Shown here: positions 35,582 to 45,359 of the stretch, in pieces | Position numbering within the stretch: position 1 is the first letter of the stretch | How the letters are laid out: every line of letters starts with the position of its first letter | NCBI RefSeq assembly: GCF_002858925.1 | Contig: NZ_PJRS01000008.1 | Coordinates: forward strand, 26,562 to 90,561 | Source of the DNA: Caulobacter zeae | GTDB lineage: Bacteria > Pseudomonadota > Alphaproteobacteria > Caulobacterales > Caulobacteraceae | Length of the DNA: 64,000 nucleotides | Direction of reading: 5' to 3' | Translations under genes and position numbers: made by a program | Notes under the pieces: generated by a model | Told to the model about the DNA's origin: nothing | The model's database searches: none | Seen by the model: only the letters and a program-made list of their open reading frames with translations

Positions 35582-35896
35582 ATGGCCTTCATCAGCATCG
35601 TCTACCCGGCCCGCGACGGCGCCCGCTTCGACCACGACTACTATGCGAAGACCCACATCCGCATGGTGCGCGAAGCCCTGGCGGAGACCGGCCTGCTGGA
35701 CGCCCGGGTGTTTCGCGGGGTGTCGACCCTGGACGGCGGCCCGCCCCCGTTCGTGGCCATGGCGCACCTGACCTTCCGCGACGAGGCCGCCATGCGCGCC
35801 TGCCTGGAAAGCCCGGTCGCGCCGAGCCTGCACGCCGACGTGGCCAATTTCACCGACATCGCGCCGGTGATCGAGATCTACGCGGCGCCAGAATAA
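35582..35896 (+). CDS. EthD-family protein, copy 2
   Basis: A 104-residue paralogue of the preceding gene: ISIVYPARDGARFDHDYYAK, PPPFVAMAHLTFRD and HADVANFTDIAPVIEI all align with copy 1. Both copies are preceded by a CAAGCTTG and a short GC-rich leader, which suggests a tandem gene duplication including upstream DNA. AGGA lies 9 bases before the ATG. It is followed at once by a hairpin. Confidence 0.88.
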   Translation: MAFISIVYPARDGARFDHDYYAKTHIRMVREALAETGLLDARVFRGVSTLDGGPPPFVAMAHLTFRDEAAMRACLESPVAPSLHADVANFTDIAPVIEIYAAPE

Positions 35897-35914
35897 CCTC
35901 TCCCAGGGGAGAGG
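35897..35914. terminator. hairpin between convergent EthD and flmB genes
   Basis: CCTCTCCC / GGGGAGAGG forms a perfect 8-bp stem with a minimal loop immediately after the EthD stop and just before the convergent flmB stop. There is no T-run. It has the same core as the CCTCTCCC...GGGAGAGG repeat family seen at 49231. Confidence 0.55.
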
Positions 35915-35916
35915 CT

Positions 35917-38162
<2,246 letters not shown>

Positions 38163-38220
38163 CTAGGTTAACGCGTTTGTGCGGCGCCAGACGTAAAGAG
38201 GACGTCAACCACGACGGGTT

Positions 38221-38637
38221 ATGCGGAAGGCCATGCGCCGCACCCTCGCCCTCCTCGCCGCCGTCCTGACGCTCGCCGGTCTTTGCCCCTCGCCCGCCCT
38301 GGCCAGCGGCGGCGAAGCCAAGAAGGAAGCGCCGCCGACCTATTTCGCCCTGCCGACCATCACCGCCACGGCCATCCGCCGCGACGGTCGCAAGGGCGTG
38401 ATGACCCTGGAAACCGGCATCGAAGCCAAGGACCCCAAGGTCATGGAGCACGCCCAGGCCTCGACCCCGCGCCTGCGCGCCGCCTTCGCCCAGGTGCTGA
38501 TGACCTACGCCTCGGGCCTGCGCCGGGGCGCCGTGCCCGACCTCGACTATGTCGGCGCCGAGATGCAGAAGGCGACCGATCGCGTACTGGGCAAGAAGGG
38601 AGCCAAGGTGCTGCTCGGCTCGGCGATGGTGAACTAG
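38221..38637 (+). CDS. secreted FliL-like protein
   Basis: A 138-residue protein with a Sec signal peptide (TLALLAAVLTLAGLCPSPALA). The mature domain resembles the periplasmic part of FliL: YFALPTITATAI, then GVMTLETGIEAKDPKVMEHA, TPRLRAAFAQVLMTYAS, and a final VLLGSAMVN. It lacks the transmembrane anchor of true FliL. It is divergent from flmA (107 bases), which hints at a flagellar link, but a FliL-like fold alone does not prove it. An internal ATG at 38233 is an alternative start. Its stop overlaps the convergent tadA stop (shared CTAG). Confidence 0.75.
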   Translation: MRKAMRRTLALLAAVLTLAGLCPSPALASGGEAKKEAPPTYFALPTITATAIRRDGRKGVMTLETGIEAKDPKVMEHAQASTPRLRAAFAQVLMTYASGLRRGAVPDLDYVGAEMQKATDRVLGKKGAKVLLGSAMVN

Positions 38638-39104
38638 GAGGCGGACTTCGCCTTGCGTCGCGCGCGGAAGAACCCGCGCAGCAGATCCGCGCTTTCCTGC
38701 GCCATCACCCCGCCCGTCGTCTCCGGCCGCCAATGGCAGGTGGGCTGGGCGAAGAACTTCGGGCCATGGACCACCGCCCCGCCCTTGGGATCGTCGGCGC
38801 CCCAGACAACCCGGCCGATGCGGGCGTGGCTGATCGCCCCGGCGCACATGGCGCAGGGCTCCAGCGTCACCACCAGGGTCAGGTCGGTCAGCCGGTAGTT
38901 CTCCAGCTTCGCCGCCGCCAGCCGCATGGCCGCGATCTCGGCGTGGGCCGTGGGATCATGCGCCGCGATCGGGCCGTTGCCGGCACGCGCGATCACCTCG
39001 CCGGTCACAGGATCCAGGATCACCGCCCCCACCGGCGTCTCGCCGCGCTCGGCGGCCGCACGGGCCTCGTCGAGGGCCAGGGCCATGGCCTCTGCGTCGG
39101 TCAT
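38634..39104 (-). CDS. tadA: tRNA-specific adenosine deaminase
   Basis: A 156-residue zinc deaminase converting A34 to inosine in tRNA-Arg(ACG), normally essential. Zinc and catalytic residues: H54 and E56 (HAEIAAM), and C84 and C87 (EPCAMCAGA). The ATG at 39104 overlaps the vapC stop by 4 bases (ATGA), so tadA lies inside the toxin-antitoxin transcript; an internal ATG at 39086 is an alternative start. The gene converges tail to tail with the FliL-like gene. Confidence 0.95.
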   Translation of the reverse strand: MTDAEAMALALDEARAAAERGETPVGAVILDPVTGEVIARAGNGPIAAHDPTAHAEIAAMRLAAAKLENYRLTDLTLVVTLEPCAMCAGAISHARIGRVVWGADDPKGGAVVHGPKFFAQPTCHWRPETTGGVMAQESADLLRGFFRARRKAKSAS

Positions 39105-39532
39105 GGCCGGTCTCCGTCTTCCAGCAATCGCACATGGGCGCCCAGGCCGGCGGTCCGCGCCTTGGCGACGAGGCGAGCGTCGGCGGTGACCACCACCGTT
39201 TTTCGCTGCTCGGCCAGCGCGAGATAGGCCGCATCATAGGCGCTCACGCCATGCCGCGCCGACAGGGTGAAGGCCCGCTCGGCCAGGCCGGCCATCGGCT
39301 GGAACTCGGCGACGATCTCGTCCAGCGCCGAGACGGCGCGGCCCGCCCGCGCCTCGTCGAGGCCGTCGATGCGCACCCGCCGGGCGGCGATGCTGGCCAT
39401 CTCGATCCACAGCAGGTCAGGCGCGATCAGCCGGGCTTCGGACAAGGCCAGCGCCCGCGCGGCCTCGGATCCCGCCTCGAGGAAGAACAGCTTGGCCGCC
39501 ACCGAGGCGTCGAGCACGATCTCAGCGGCCAT
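39101..39532 (-). CDS. vapC: PIN-domain toxin, VapC-like
   Basis: A 143-residue PIN-domain ribonuclease. The acidic Mg-binding residues are D8 (VLDASVAAKLFF), E44 (LLWIEMASIAA), D100 (SAYDAAYLALA) and D118 (VVTADARLV), all in family positions. VapC toxins usually cut a tRNA or rRNA loop and are held inactive by a co-expressed antitoxin. It overlaps the antitoxin gene by 11 bases upstream and tadA by 4 bases downstream. The target is unknown. Confidence 0.9.
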   Translation of the reverse strand: MAAEIVLDASVAAKLFFLEAGSEAARALALSEARLIAPDLLWIEMASIAARRVRIDGLDEARAGRAVSALDEIVAEFQPMAGLAERAFTLSARHGVSAYDAAYLALAEQRKTVVVTADARLVAKARTAGLGAHVRLLEDGDRP

Positions 39533-40034
39533 CGCGGTCCTCGCGCACCAGGGCGGCGGCGTCGATCGCCTCGGCCGGCAGGGATTGGGCGAGATCGGCC
39601 AGCAGGACACGCCGGCGCTCGACGGCCAGGGCGTTCAGCAGCGCCGCGGCGGCGGCTCCGCGATCCAGCCTCATGCGCCTGGCCTCGCGGTCGATCATCT
39701 GGAGGCCGGCCGGGGTCAACAGCTCCAGCGGCACAGTCACGGCGTCGTCGCGATGGCGAAACGGCGTCGCCCCCTCGGCCACGCCCTGCTCGACCTCACG
39801 CTGGAAGGTCACCCGACGGCCAGCCAGGTCCAGGCCCGAGGTCTTCCAGCCGGCGTCCAGCCAGGCGGCCGCATGGGTGTGGCCGATACGGGTGTTGGAC
39901 CACCAGGCCTGATGTTCCCGCGCCGAACGCGGCAGAGCGAAACCCAGGACGCCTTCGATCTCGTCGAAAGCCATGCGCAACGGATCCAGGCCTCGCGCCG
40001 CCTCCAGGTAGCGCTTCAGGGGCTCGTACTTCAT
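39522..40034 (-). CDS. antitoxin partner of VapC with DUF7662-like N-terminal domain
   Basis: A 170-residue protein, roughly twice a normal VapB. Residues 1-80 (MKYEPLKRYLEAARG, FDEIEGVLGFALPRSAREH, WWSNTRIGHTHAAAWLDAGW) resemble the DUF7662 domain found in antitoxin-like and putative nucleic-acid-binding proteins. The C-terminal part ends LVREDRDGR, like the toxin-wrapping tails of VapB antitoxins. GGAGG lies 5 bases before the ATG at 40034. Its stop overlaps the vapC start. I infer the antitoxin role from position, overlap and tail; the family name is from memory. Confidence 0.75.
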   Translation of the reverse strand: MKYEPLKRYLEAARGLDPLRMAFDEIEGVLGFALPRSAREHQAWWSNTRIGHTHAAAWLDAGWKTSGLDLAGRRVTFQREVEQGVAEGATPFRHRDDAVTVPLELLTPAGLQMIDREARRMRLDRGAAAAALLNALAVERRRVLLADLAQSLPAEAIDAAALVREDRDGR

Positions 40035-40051
40035 CGCCGCCTCCATATATA

Positions 40052-40073
40052 AGTGATATACTATTTTATCACT
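40052..40073 (-). promoter_or_regulatory. AT-rich palindromic promoter/operator of the toxin-antitoxin operon
   Basis: AGTGATA (40052-40058) and TATCACT (40067-40073) are exact inverted repeats around TACTATTT. The block 40045-40072 is nearly all A and T in an otherwise GC-rich window. It lies 18 bases before the antitoxin ATG, where autoregulating antitoxins bind and where the -10 region should be. Confidence 0.75.
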
Positions 40074-40175
40074 CCCGCGACAATGGGCCTGCCTTGATCG
40101 CCCCGTCGTTCGGCGCCATGAGCTTTCTTCAACGCCCATCGTGAGATGCGCCCCTCCCGTCGAAGGACCAAGAAC

Positions 40176-41456
40176 ATGACCGACAAGTACCAGCCCGCCC
40201 TGCACGACGCCGTCGAGCACGATCCGGACGCCGAGGGCGGCGAGCGCGTCGCCAAGGCCCTAGCCCGCGCGGGCGTGGCCTCGCGGCGCGAGGTCGAGCG
40301 GCTGATCGAGGCCGGCAAGGTCGTGCTGAACGGCCAGGTGCTGATCACCCCGGCCGTGCGCGTGTTCCCGGGCGACCTGCTGGTCGTCGACGGCAAACTG
40401 GTCGAGGACCGCCAGCCCACGCGCCTGTTCCGCTATCACAAGCCCACCGGCCTGGTGACCACCCACAACGACCCGGGCGGCCGCCCCACCGTGTTCGGCG
40501 CCCTGCCCAACGGCCTGCCGCGCGTGATCTCTGTCGGCCGCCTCGACCTCAATTCCGAGGGCCTGCTGCTGCTGACCAACGACGGCGAGTTGTCGCGCGC
40601 CCTGGAGATGCCGCAGAACGCCTGGACCCGCCGCTATCGCGCCCGCGCCTTCGGCCACGCCACCCAGGAGACGCTGGACAAGCTGAAAGAAGGCACGACC
40701 ATCGAGGGCGTCCGCTACGGCCCGATCGAGGCCCGCCTCGACAAGGCCCAGGACAAGGCCGGCGGCGGCCGCAACGTCTGGATCACGGTCACCCTGTCGG
40801 AAGGCAAGAACCGCGAGGTCCGCAAGGTGCTGGAGTCGGTGGGCCTGAAGGTCAACCGCCTGATCCGCCTGTCATACGGCCCGTTCGCCCTGGGCACGCT
40901 TCAGGCCGGCCAGGTCGAGGAAGTCGGCCCCCGGGTGATCCGCGAACTGCTGGCCGGCGTCATCGCCGACGAGAACATGCCCACGGGCGACAAGCCGCAG
41001 TTCGTCGGCGTCGCCGATCCGCTCTACGCCCCCGGCGTGGCAAAGGAGGGCGAACGCCTGCGCGGCGGCGAGATCCAGCGCCGCGCCCCCACGGGCCGCG
41101 CGCCGCAGATCGCCACGCCCAAGGTCGAGGAGCCCAAGAAGGTCTACAAGGCCGGCTGGGCCAAGGCCAAGATCCGCACCGACGGCCACAAGTCCAAGAC
41201 CCACAAGCCCAAGTCGATCGACACCAAGTTCGTCACCGAGGCGCCCGGGCGCGGCAAGGGTCCCGCCAAGCCGGGCGCGAAGGGCGTTGCGGCCAAGGGT
41301 GCGACCGGCAAGTCGGGCGCCCGTCCCGCCGGCAAGAGCGCCCCGCAGGGCGCCACGCGCGGCAATGTCGCCCCGGCACGTGCGGGCAAGCCGGCAGGCT
41401 TCAAGGGTCCGCGCCCTGCCGGCGGCAAGCCCGCTCCGCGCGGTCCCAAGCGGTAG
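40176..41456 (+). CDS. rluB: RluB-type 23S rRNA pseudouridine synthase with long basic tail
   Basis: A 426-residue protein. An S4 RNA-binding domain (ERVAKALARAGVASRREVER, about 23-75) precedes the pseudouridine synthase core with catalytic D124 (GRLDLNSEGLLLLTNDG) and KNREVRKVLESVGLKVNRL. This matches RluB/RsuA-type enzymes that modify 23S rRNA near position 2605. After residue 280 a 145-residue Lys/Ala/Pro/Gly-rich tail follows (KGVAAKGATGKSGARPAGKS), probably disordered and RNA-binding. The ATG at 40176 is preferred over one 30 bases upstream because AAGGACCAAGAAC precedes it. Confidence 0.9.
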   Translation: MTDKYQPALHDAVEHDPDAEGGERVAKALARAGVASRREVERLIEAGKVVLNGQVLITPAVRVFPGDLLVVDGKLVEDRQPTRLFRYHKPTGLVTTHNDPGGRPTVFGALPNGLPRVISVGRLDLNSEGLLLLTNDGELSRALEMPQNAWTRRYRARAFGHATQETLDKLKEGTTIEGVRYGPIEARLDKAQDKAGGGRNVWITVTLSEGKNREVRKVLESVGLKVNRLIRLSYGPFALGTLQAGQVEEVGPRVIRELLAGVIADENMPTGDKPQFVGVADPLYAPGVAKEGERLRGGEIQRRAPTGRAPQIATPKVEEPKKVYKAGWAKAKIRTDGHKSKTHKPKSIDTKFVTEAPGRGKGPAKPGAKGVAAKGATGKSGARPAGKSAPQGATRGNVAPARAGKPAGFKGPRPAGGKPAPRGPKR

Positions 41457-41459
41457 TCT

Positions 41460-42146
41460 CTAGCGCCGATCCGCCAGCCGTTCGGCCAGCGTGCGGGTGC
41501 GGCGCACGACGGTGACCAGGGTTCCGATCGCGATGACCGCCAGGCCGACGGCCAGCACCTCGCCCCGGCCGCGCCACAGCGGCTCGAAGGCGGCGATCGC
41601 ACAGGTCGCCGTCAGGGCGGCCATGCGGTGCGGCTTGGCCATCGGGCCCGAGAAGTCGGCGGCGAAACCCAGGCCTCGGCCCAGCTCGCGCACATAGGCC
41701 GTGACCACCGCCAGCACCGCGCAGATCCAGCCCAGGGCCGGGCCGCCGGAGAAACCGGCGCTCATGGCGCCATAGCCGGCCCCGGCCAGGAACAGCACGT
41801 CGGCGACCCGGTCGGGCAGCTCGTTCCAGATCGGACCGTAGGGGCTGGAGCGGCCGTGCTCGACCGCCACCATGCCGTCGAGCAGGTTGCAGGCCAGCCG
41901 CAGCTGCACGCAGGTCGCCCCCAGCACCAGGCACAGCGACCGCCAGCCGCCTTCGACCCCGCCGCTGGCCGCCAGCAGGGCCGCGCCGAACACGGCGAAG
42001 GCCAGGCCAAGGCCCGAGATCGCGTCGGCGCTGATCCCCTTGCCGGCGATGGCGGCCGCCAGCCGTCCGGCCCAGGCCGCGCCCCGCGTCTTCAGCGGCC
42101 GGCGATTGGTCAGGTCGGGGGCTTCGGTCTCGAGGGGAGCGGTCAT
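41460..42146 (-). CDS. CDP-alcohol phosphatidyltransferase family protein, variant motif
   Basis: A 228-residue membrane protein with about six spans. The family motif DGX2AR-X8-GX3DX3D appears as D90-G91-MVAV-EHGRSSPY-G104-PIW-N108-ELP-D112, so the Arg is Val and the third acidic residue is Asn, with another Asp at 116. In the family these residues bind the CDP group and metal. The enzyme should join a CDP-activated lipid to an alcohol, but the variant pattern argues against calling it PgsA, PssA or Pcs. It overlaps the small membrane gene upstream (ATGA) and is divergent from CdsA-like and PlsC-like genes. Confidence 0.85.
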   Translation of the reverse strand: MTAPLETEAPDLTNRRPLKTRGAAWAGRLAAAIAGKGISADAISGLGLAFAVFGAALLAASGGVEGGWRSLCLVLGATCVQLRLACNLLDGMVAVEHGRSSPYGPIWNELPDRVADVLFLAGAGYGAMSAGFSGGPALGWICAVLAVVTAYVRELGRGLGFAADFSGPMAKPHRMAALTATCAIAAFEPLWRGRGEVLAVGLAVIAIGTLVTVVRRTRTLAERLADRR

Positions 42147-42523
42147 GGCGCGGTCTTCCTCCGGTCGGCGACCAGGCGGGCGTTGTAGGCGACGGCGTAG
42201 AGCGTCGACATCGTCCACGGAAAGGCGATCGTCGCCAGAAGTTCCGGCGTGCCGATCAGGCGATGGACGATGGTCAGGGTCGCCAGGATGGCGCTGGCGG
42301 TGATCGCCGGCGGCAGGGTCAGGGCGACAAGGCCCGAGAACCGCCCGTCCAGCCGCTCCAGCGTCTTCTTGAGCAGCGCCGTCAGCCCTGCCGACAGCAG
42401 GCCCTGGGCGATGGCCGGCCCCCACACCAGGCCATGGGCGTGGTTGGCCCACAGGGTCCAGCCGCCCATCAGCAGGAAGCCGAAGGCGGCGTGGACCAGG
42501 CTGGAGCGCAACAGGCGCGACAT
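42143..42523 (-). CDS. small membrane protein of the lipid cluster
   Basis: A 126-residue protein with four hydrophobic segments (LVHAAFGFLLMGGWTLWA, GLVWGPAIAQGLLSAGLTAL, LVALTLPPAITASAILATL, LIGTPELLATIAFPWTMSTL). No family recognised. GGGGAG lies 8 bases before the ATG at 42523. Its stop overlaps the start of the CDP-alcohol transferase, so the two are translated together. Its start faces the CdsA-like gene 70 bases away. A helper or accessory role for the transferase is inference from position only. Confidence 0.8.
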   Translation of the reverse strand: MSRLLRSSLVHAAFGFLLMGGWTLWANHAHGLVWGPAIAQGLLSAGLTALLKKTLERLDGRFSGLVALTLPPAITASAILATLTIVHRLIGTPELLATIAFPWTMSTLYAVAYNARLVADRRKTAP

Positions 42524-42593
42524 CGACGAAACTCCCCGGCTCGTAACCGTCGGCAACTAGGCTATACCGGGAGTAGTGCGAACGGGAGCGTCC

Positions 42594-43580
42594 ATGGATT
42601 TCGTCGGCGATCTGACCGGACACGCAGGCCGCTTCCTGGCCGCCCAACCCAGGCCCCTGCTGGCGGGCCTGGCCGGCGTGGTGATCCTGCTGGGCGCAGC
42701 CAGCGCCATCGCCGCCGTGCTGCCGCGCCTGAAACCCGGCAAGTCGTACGAGGAACTGCGGCTGCGCATCGTCTCGTGGTGGGGGATGGTGGCGCTGCTG
42801 GCCGGGGCGCTGCTGCTGGGCTGGCAGGCGACCACCGCCGTCTTCGCCTTCATCTCGTTCCTGGCCCTGCGCGAGTTCCTGTCTCTCGCGGTCCGGCGGC
42901 GCGAGGACCGGCCGGCGATCCTGGCGGCCTATCTGTGCCTGCTGGCCGCCTACGGCTTCATCTTCGCCGACCGCTACATGTTCTACCTGGTGTTCATCCC
43001 GGTGTGGGTGTTCTTAGGTTTGCCCGCGCTGATGGCCCTGCTCGGCCAGACCAAGGGCTACCTGGCCAGCGCGGCGACCTTCCACTGGGGCCTGGTCACC
43101 TGCGTCTACAATCTCGGCTTCGTCGCCTTCCTGATGCGCGTGCCGCCGAGCGAGCACCTGCCGGCCGGGGCGGCGGGCCTCGTTTTCTTCCTGCTGCTGG
43201 CCACCGAGTTCAACGACGTGGCGCAGTATGTCTGGGGCAAGCTTTTCGGTCGCCGCAAGATCCTGCCCACCGTCAGCCCCAACAAGACCTGGGAAGGCTT
43301 CCTCGGCGGCTGGATCACCACCGCCGCGCTGATCTGGTTCGCCGGCCCGGTGTTCACGCCGCTGTCGGGCCACGGCCTGGCCATCGTCGCCTTCGTGCTG
43401 CCGGCGGCGGGCTTCGCCGGCGACGTGACCATGAGCGCCATCAAGCGGGACATCGGGGTCAAGGACACCTCGCACGCCATTCCCGGCCATGGCGGCGTGC
43501 TGGACCGCGCCGACAGCCTGACCTTCACCGCCCCGCTCTACTTCCACCTCATGGCGCTGTTCGCGCTGGACCGGTTCTGA
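42594..43580 (+). CDS. phosphatidate cytidylyltransferase-like protein (CdsA family)
   Basis: A 328-residue membrane protein with about eight spans. The CdsA signature is complete near the C-terminus: SAIKRDIGVKDTSHAIPGHG followed by GVLDRADSL. CdsA makes CDP-diacylglycerol from phosphatidate and CTP. This gene sits apart from the usual frr-uppS-cdsA-dxr locus and beside a CDP-alcohol transferase and an acyltransferase, so it is probably a second, specialised copy. GGGAG lies 6-10 bases before the ATG. Confidence 0.9.
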   Translation: MDFVGDLTGHAGRFLAAQPRPLLAGLAGVVILLGAASAIAAVLPRLKPGKSYEELRLRIVSWWGMVALLAGALLLGWQATTAVFAFISFLALREFLSLAVRRREDRPAILAAYLCLLAAYGFIFADRYMFYLVFIPVWVFLGLPALMALLGQTKGYLASAATFHWGLVTCVYNLGFVAFLMRVPPSEHLPAGAAGLVFFLLLATEFNDVAQYVWGKLFGRRKILPTVSPNKTWEGFLGGWITTAALIWFAGPVFTPLSGHGLAIVAFVLPAAGFAGDVTMSAIKRDIGVKDTSHAIPGHGGVLDRADSLTFTAPLYFHLMALFALDRF

Positions 43581-43592
43581 TCTAGTCGCGTC

Positions 43593-44264
43593 GTGCGCCT
43601 GCTCCGCTTCCTCCTGCTGGTCCTCGTCGCCCGGCCGCTGGCCCTGTTCATGACCGGGGCCGACGTGTCCGGCCGCGACCGCCTGCCGCTGAAGGGCCCG
43701 GCGATCATCGCCGCCAACCACGCCAGCCACGTCGACACCCTTTTGATGCTGTCGATCTTTCCGTCGCGGGCGGTGTCGAAGCTGCGGCCGGCGGCGGCGG
43801 CCGACTATTTCCTGCGCGACCCGGTGATCGGCTGGTTCTCGCGCCACGTGATCGGCATCGTGCCGGTGGCTCGCAGCAAGGCCGGCCGTCGCGCCGCCTC
43901 GGGCGAGAGCGAGGACGTCCTGGCCCCTGCCCGCGCCGCCCTGGCGGCGGGCGAGATCGTGCTGGTCTTCCCCGAAGGCACGCGCGGCGACGGCGCCACC
44001 GACGCCATGGGCCAGCTGAAGGGCGGGGTGGCGCGCCTGGCCGAGGCCTTTCCCGACGCCCCGGTGATCCCGGTGTGGATCCAGGGCGCGGGCCGGGTCC
44101 TGCCCAAGGGCGCCAGCGTGCCGGTGCCGCTGAACTGCGCGGTGCTGGTGGGCGAGCCGGTGGCCTGGACCGGCCGTCGGGGCCCCTTCATGGACGCCCT
44201 GCGCGAGGCGATGCTGGCCCTGAAGGAACAGGCGCCGCCGCTGAGATGGTCGGACGAACCCTAG
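43593..44264 (+). CDS. PlsC-like 1-acyl-glycerol-3-phosphate acyltransferase
   Basis: A 223-residue acyltransferase. The catalytic motif NHXXXXD is N42-H43...D48 (ANHASHVDTLL), and the phosphate-binding motif is FPEGTRGDG. An N-terminal hydrophobic stretch (LLRFLLLVLVARPLALF) anchors it to the membrane. It follows the CdsA-like gene by 12 bases and is probably co-transcribed. The pair would make and then activate an acylated glycerol phosphate or similar acceptor. The start is GTG at 43593. Confidence 0.92.
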   Translation: MRLLRFLLLVLVARPLALFMTGADVSGRDRLPLKGPAIIAANHASHVDTLLMLSIFPSRAVSKLRPAAAADYFLRDPVIGWFSRHVIGIVPVARSKAGRRAASGESEDVLAPARAALAAGEIVLVFPEGTRGDGATDAMGQLKGGVARLAEAFPDAPVIPVWIQGAGRVLPKGASVPVPLNCAVLVGEPVAWTGRRGPFMDALREAMLALKEQAPPLRWSDEP

Positions 44265-44275
44265 AAGCGCAAGGT

Positions 44276-45220
44276 CTAGGCTGGCGCCACCCCGGCCCAG
44301 CGCGACAGGCGCGGGGTGCGGGCCACCAGTTCGGCCAGGCCGACATAGATGCCCAGCATCACCGCGCAGATCGGCAGCACCTCCCAGCGGAAGGGATGTG
44401 GCGGCTCGGGGGCCAGGCTCATGGGCTGCAGGAACAGCACGATGACGATGTTGTTGGCCGCATGGGCGCCGACCGCGAACTCGATGCCGCCCAGCCGCAG
44501 GGTGGCCCAGGCCAGGCCGATCCCCAGCACCGCCCGCACCAGGAAGGCGTCGGGGTTGGGGTCGAAATGGATGGTCGAGAAGGCCGCGCCGTTGATCAGC
44601 AGGATCAGCCACACCCGATGGGTGAAGGCCCCGGTCAGCTTGATGAGCCAGCCGCGGAACACCAGCTCCTCGGCCGCGGCGGCCAGCAGCAAGAGGCCGA
44701 TGGCGCCGGCGGCGTGGACGAGCCGGCCGTCGAGGGTGGAGGTCAGGGTCAGGATCGGCATGGGCGGCGCGTGCGGATCGAGGCGCGCGCTGGCCGCCAG
44801 CAGCGGTCCGACGGTCACGGCGAACAGGAAAAGGCCCAGCAGGGTCAGGCGCCAGCGATAGGCCGGCGCGCTGGTCAGGTAGCTGCGCAGGCGGCGCTCG
44901 TGCAGCAGGGCCGCGACGCCGGCGAAGGCCACGGCCATGCCGCCGTTGGTGGCCGTCAGCAGGCACAGCACGAACAGCAGGGTGATCAGGTCGAGGGCGG
45001 CCGCGTTCGGGTTGGTCAGCGACTTGAACAGCGCCGCGGCCTGGTCGAAGCCGCCGTCCAGCAGGCCGGTGAACAGGGCCATGACAAAGACCCCGCCGAT
45101 CACGGCGGCCAGGATCGCCGCCACGAAACCGACCGGCAGGCTCAGCAGGATGCGCCCGATGCGCCGGTCAGCCGGCGTCAGGTCGTCCAGAAACGCCGAA
45201 CGTCTCACGTCCTCGAACAC
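44276..45220 (-). CDS. CPBP-family intramembrane metalloprotease
   Basis: A 314-residue protein with about eight membrane spans. The CPBP (Rce1-like, Abi) motifs are in order: EEXXXR (AAEELVFRGWLI), FXXXH (FSTIHF) and HXXXN (GAHAANN). These bind zinc or act as a general base in Rce1-type proteases. No substrate is implied by the neighbours. The start is uncertain: GTG at 45220 gives MFEDVRRSAFLDD, while a GTG at 45241 would follow GAGGAGG closely. It converges with the acyltransferase gene, 12 bases away. Confidence 0.87.
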   Translation of the reverse strand: MFEDVRRSAFLDDLTPADRRIGRILLSLPVGFVAAILAAVIGGVFVMALFTGLLDGGFDQAAALFKSLTNPNAAALDLITLLFVLCLLTATNGGMAVAFAGVAALLHERRLRSYLTSAPAYRWRLTLLGLFLFAVTVGPLLAASARLDPHAPPMPILTLTSTLDGRLVHAAGAIGLLLLAAAAEELVFRGWLIKLTGAFTHRVWLILLINGAAFSTIHFDPNPDAFLVRAVLGIGLAWATLRLGGIEFAVGAHAANNIVIVLFLQPMSLAPEPPHPFRWEVLPICAVMLGIYVGLAELVARTPRLSRWAGVAPA

Positions 45221-45359
45221 GGCCCCAATCCCACACAGCACCCGCCTCCTCGCTAATCGGCCGCGAGCCGAAGGAAAAGAGGTTTCGAGCAAAGTCCGCC
45301 CACGACTTGCCGTCTCGCGGCAATGACGGCACACATCGGCGGTTGTCGATGGGGGTTTC

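Noticed and set aside
39101..40073. Mobile island carrying the toxin-antitoxin pair
   Set aside because: No integrase, direct repeats or tRNA target flank it, and it overlaps tadA tightly, so recent island insertion is not supported.
41100..41456. Repeat array or CRISPR-like region at the end of rluB
   Set aside because: The repetition is codon-level Lys/Ala/Gly/Pro bias inside a coding frame; there are no regular repeat-spacer units.
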